A stretch of DNA of 22,795 nucleotides from CAVQBP01 sp964448105 (lineage in GTDB: Bacteria; Bacteroidota; Ignavibacteria; Ignavibacteriales; Ignavibacteriaceae): contig CAYUVK010000083.1 of the NCBI GenBank assembly GCA_964448105.1, forward strand, positions 1 to 22,795, written 5' to 3'. Positions 22,353-22,795 of the stretch are shown here, in pieces (position 1 is the stretch's first letter; every line of letters starts with the position of its first letter). The notes beneath the pieces were generated by a model. It was not told the origin of the DNA. It worked only from the letters and a program-made list of their open reading frames with translations, and did no database searches. Made by a program: the position numbers and the translations under genes.

Positions 22353-22795
22353 ATGAATAAGTATCGAACTTATGGGATTCTTTCTAGTATACTCATTATT
22401 GGAGCCTTATTAATATTCTTATTCTTTTCTTGCAGTTCATTTAAGCCATCTGGTAAAGAGTATGCGATAGAAATTAGAGATGGTGTGAAGTTTTTTAACC
22501 AGGGGTACTTAGAATACAGGGAAGGTATTCCATTCATTTATCTCAAAGGTGATTCTTACAATATAGGCTTACAATACGGTGTTCTGCTAAAGGAGGAAAT
22601 GAGAAGCTTTTACGCGCAAGTGGATACCTTTGAAAATGCTATGATGGATCGAATTTACAGTGCATCACCCTGGTATATGGATATTATAATCTGGATATCC
22701 ACTCCCTTTGTTATTAGTAGCAAATTGAGTTCCTTCAAGAAAAGGATTCCAGAAGATTATCTTACTCAGCTCGAGGGCATGTCCGAAGGTTCGGG
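22353..22795 (+). CDS. C45-like acyltransferase/hydrolase lipoprotein, 3' partial at window end
   Basis: ATG at 22353 starts an open frame of 147 codons that runs off the window. Residues 8-26 are hydrophobic and FFSC suggests a lipid-modified Cys27. FIYLKGDSYNIGLQYGVLLKEE (about residues 66-87) matches the start of the peptidase C45/acyl-CoA:6-aminopenicillanate acyltransferase-like (Ntn-hydrolase) and phospholipase-B-like family (G-x-x-Y-x-x-G-x-Q-x-G-x-L-L). The end LTQLEGMSEGSG matches the E-L-x-G-x-A-x-G-A-G element upstream of its nucleophile, and the nucleophile itself lies beyond the window. It would hydrolyse amides at the cell surface. It starts 12 nt after the FG-GAP gene. Confidence 0.7.
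   Translation, partial: MNKYRTYGILSSILIIGALLIFLFFSCSSFKPSGKEYAIEIRDGVKFFNQGYLEYREGIPFIYLKGDSYNIGLQYGVLLKEEMRSFYAQVDTFENAMMDRIYSASPWYMDIIIWISTPFVISSKLSSFKKRIPEDYLTQLEGMSEGS

Overview
The window looks like a scaffold piece from a low-GC Gram-negative bacterium of the Bacteroidota/Ignavibacteriota (FCB) group, probably nearer the Ignavibacteria than Bacteroides. The reasons are a regulator with a two-component propeller and Y_Y_Y sensor, a GH9 enzyme, DUF3570/DUF4266 proteins, PorV-like and PF13568-type outer-membrane barrels, a UpxY-type antiterminator, many lipoproteins, and clear Shine-Dalgarno sites (AAAGGAGG), which Bacteroides largely lacks. No tRNA, rRNA, insertion sequence, integrase or CRISPR array was seen. 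One 100-N scaffold gap (1438-1537) removes the start of the GH9 gene.

Layout. (1) 55-4004: a minus-strand class A-type serine beta-lactamase-like protein, a dead remnant of a PorV-like outer-membrane protein, a GH9 glycosidase broken by the gap, and a Tat-exported dipeptide epimerase of the enolase superfamily. (2) 4631-8332: a tight minus-strand five-gene operon, transcribed as TlpA-like thioredoxin, DUF4266 lipoprotein, DUF3570 barrel, Tat-exported NusG-domain-II protein, and ApbE FMN transferase. This is a complete-looking extracytoplasmic flavin/thiol module, and the DUF3570 protein carries two motifs resembling ApbE flavinylation sites. (3) 8333-9294: about 0.96 kb without a gene. (4) 9295-12966: a 1223-residue membrane-spanning regulator whose periplasmic sensor resembles that of Bacteroides hybrid two-component systems, but whose cytoplasmic output is a sigma-54 AAA+ activator with a Fis-type helix-turn-helix. 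There is no kinase or receiver domain. (5) 12967-22795: a plus-strand run of about 9.7 kb with no opposing gene. It starts with two tandem 16-bp palindrome-like sites, then a sigma-54-like -24/-12 element, a thioredoxin-fold protein without catalytic cysteines, and a UpxY/NusG-type antiterminator. Secreted or envelope proteins follow: two class C-type serine hydrolase lipoproteins, a protein with a GDNDTYP motif, an NTF2-like protein, an alpha/beta hydrolase with a TPR tail, two outer-membrane barrels, a 25-residue membrane peptide, a truncated FG-GAP protein and the start of a C45-like lipoprotein.

The best candidate for an undescribed system is region 4+5. A one-component transmembrane sigma-54 activator would sense an envelope signal, bind the paired palindromes just after its own gene, and switch on a sigma-54 promoter. 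A dedicated UpxY-type antiterminator would then let RNA polymerase read through a long operon of secreted hydrolases. The gene order, palindromes and motifs are visible in the sequence; the regulatory links are inference. The run also shows decay and duplication: a TPR-tail remnant in frame behind the second serine hydrolase matches the tail of the alpha/beta hydrolase 2 kb upstream, and the FG-GAP gene is cut off after one repeat.
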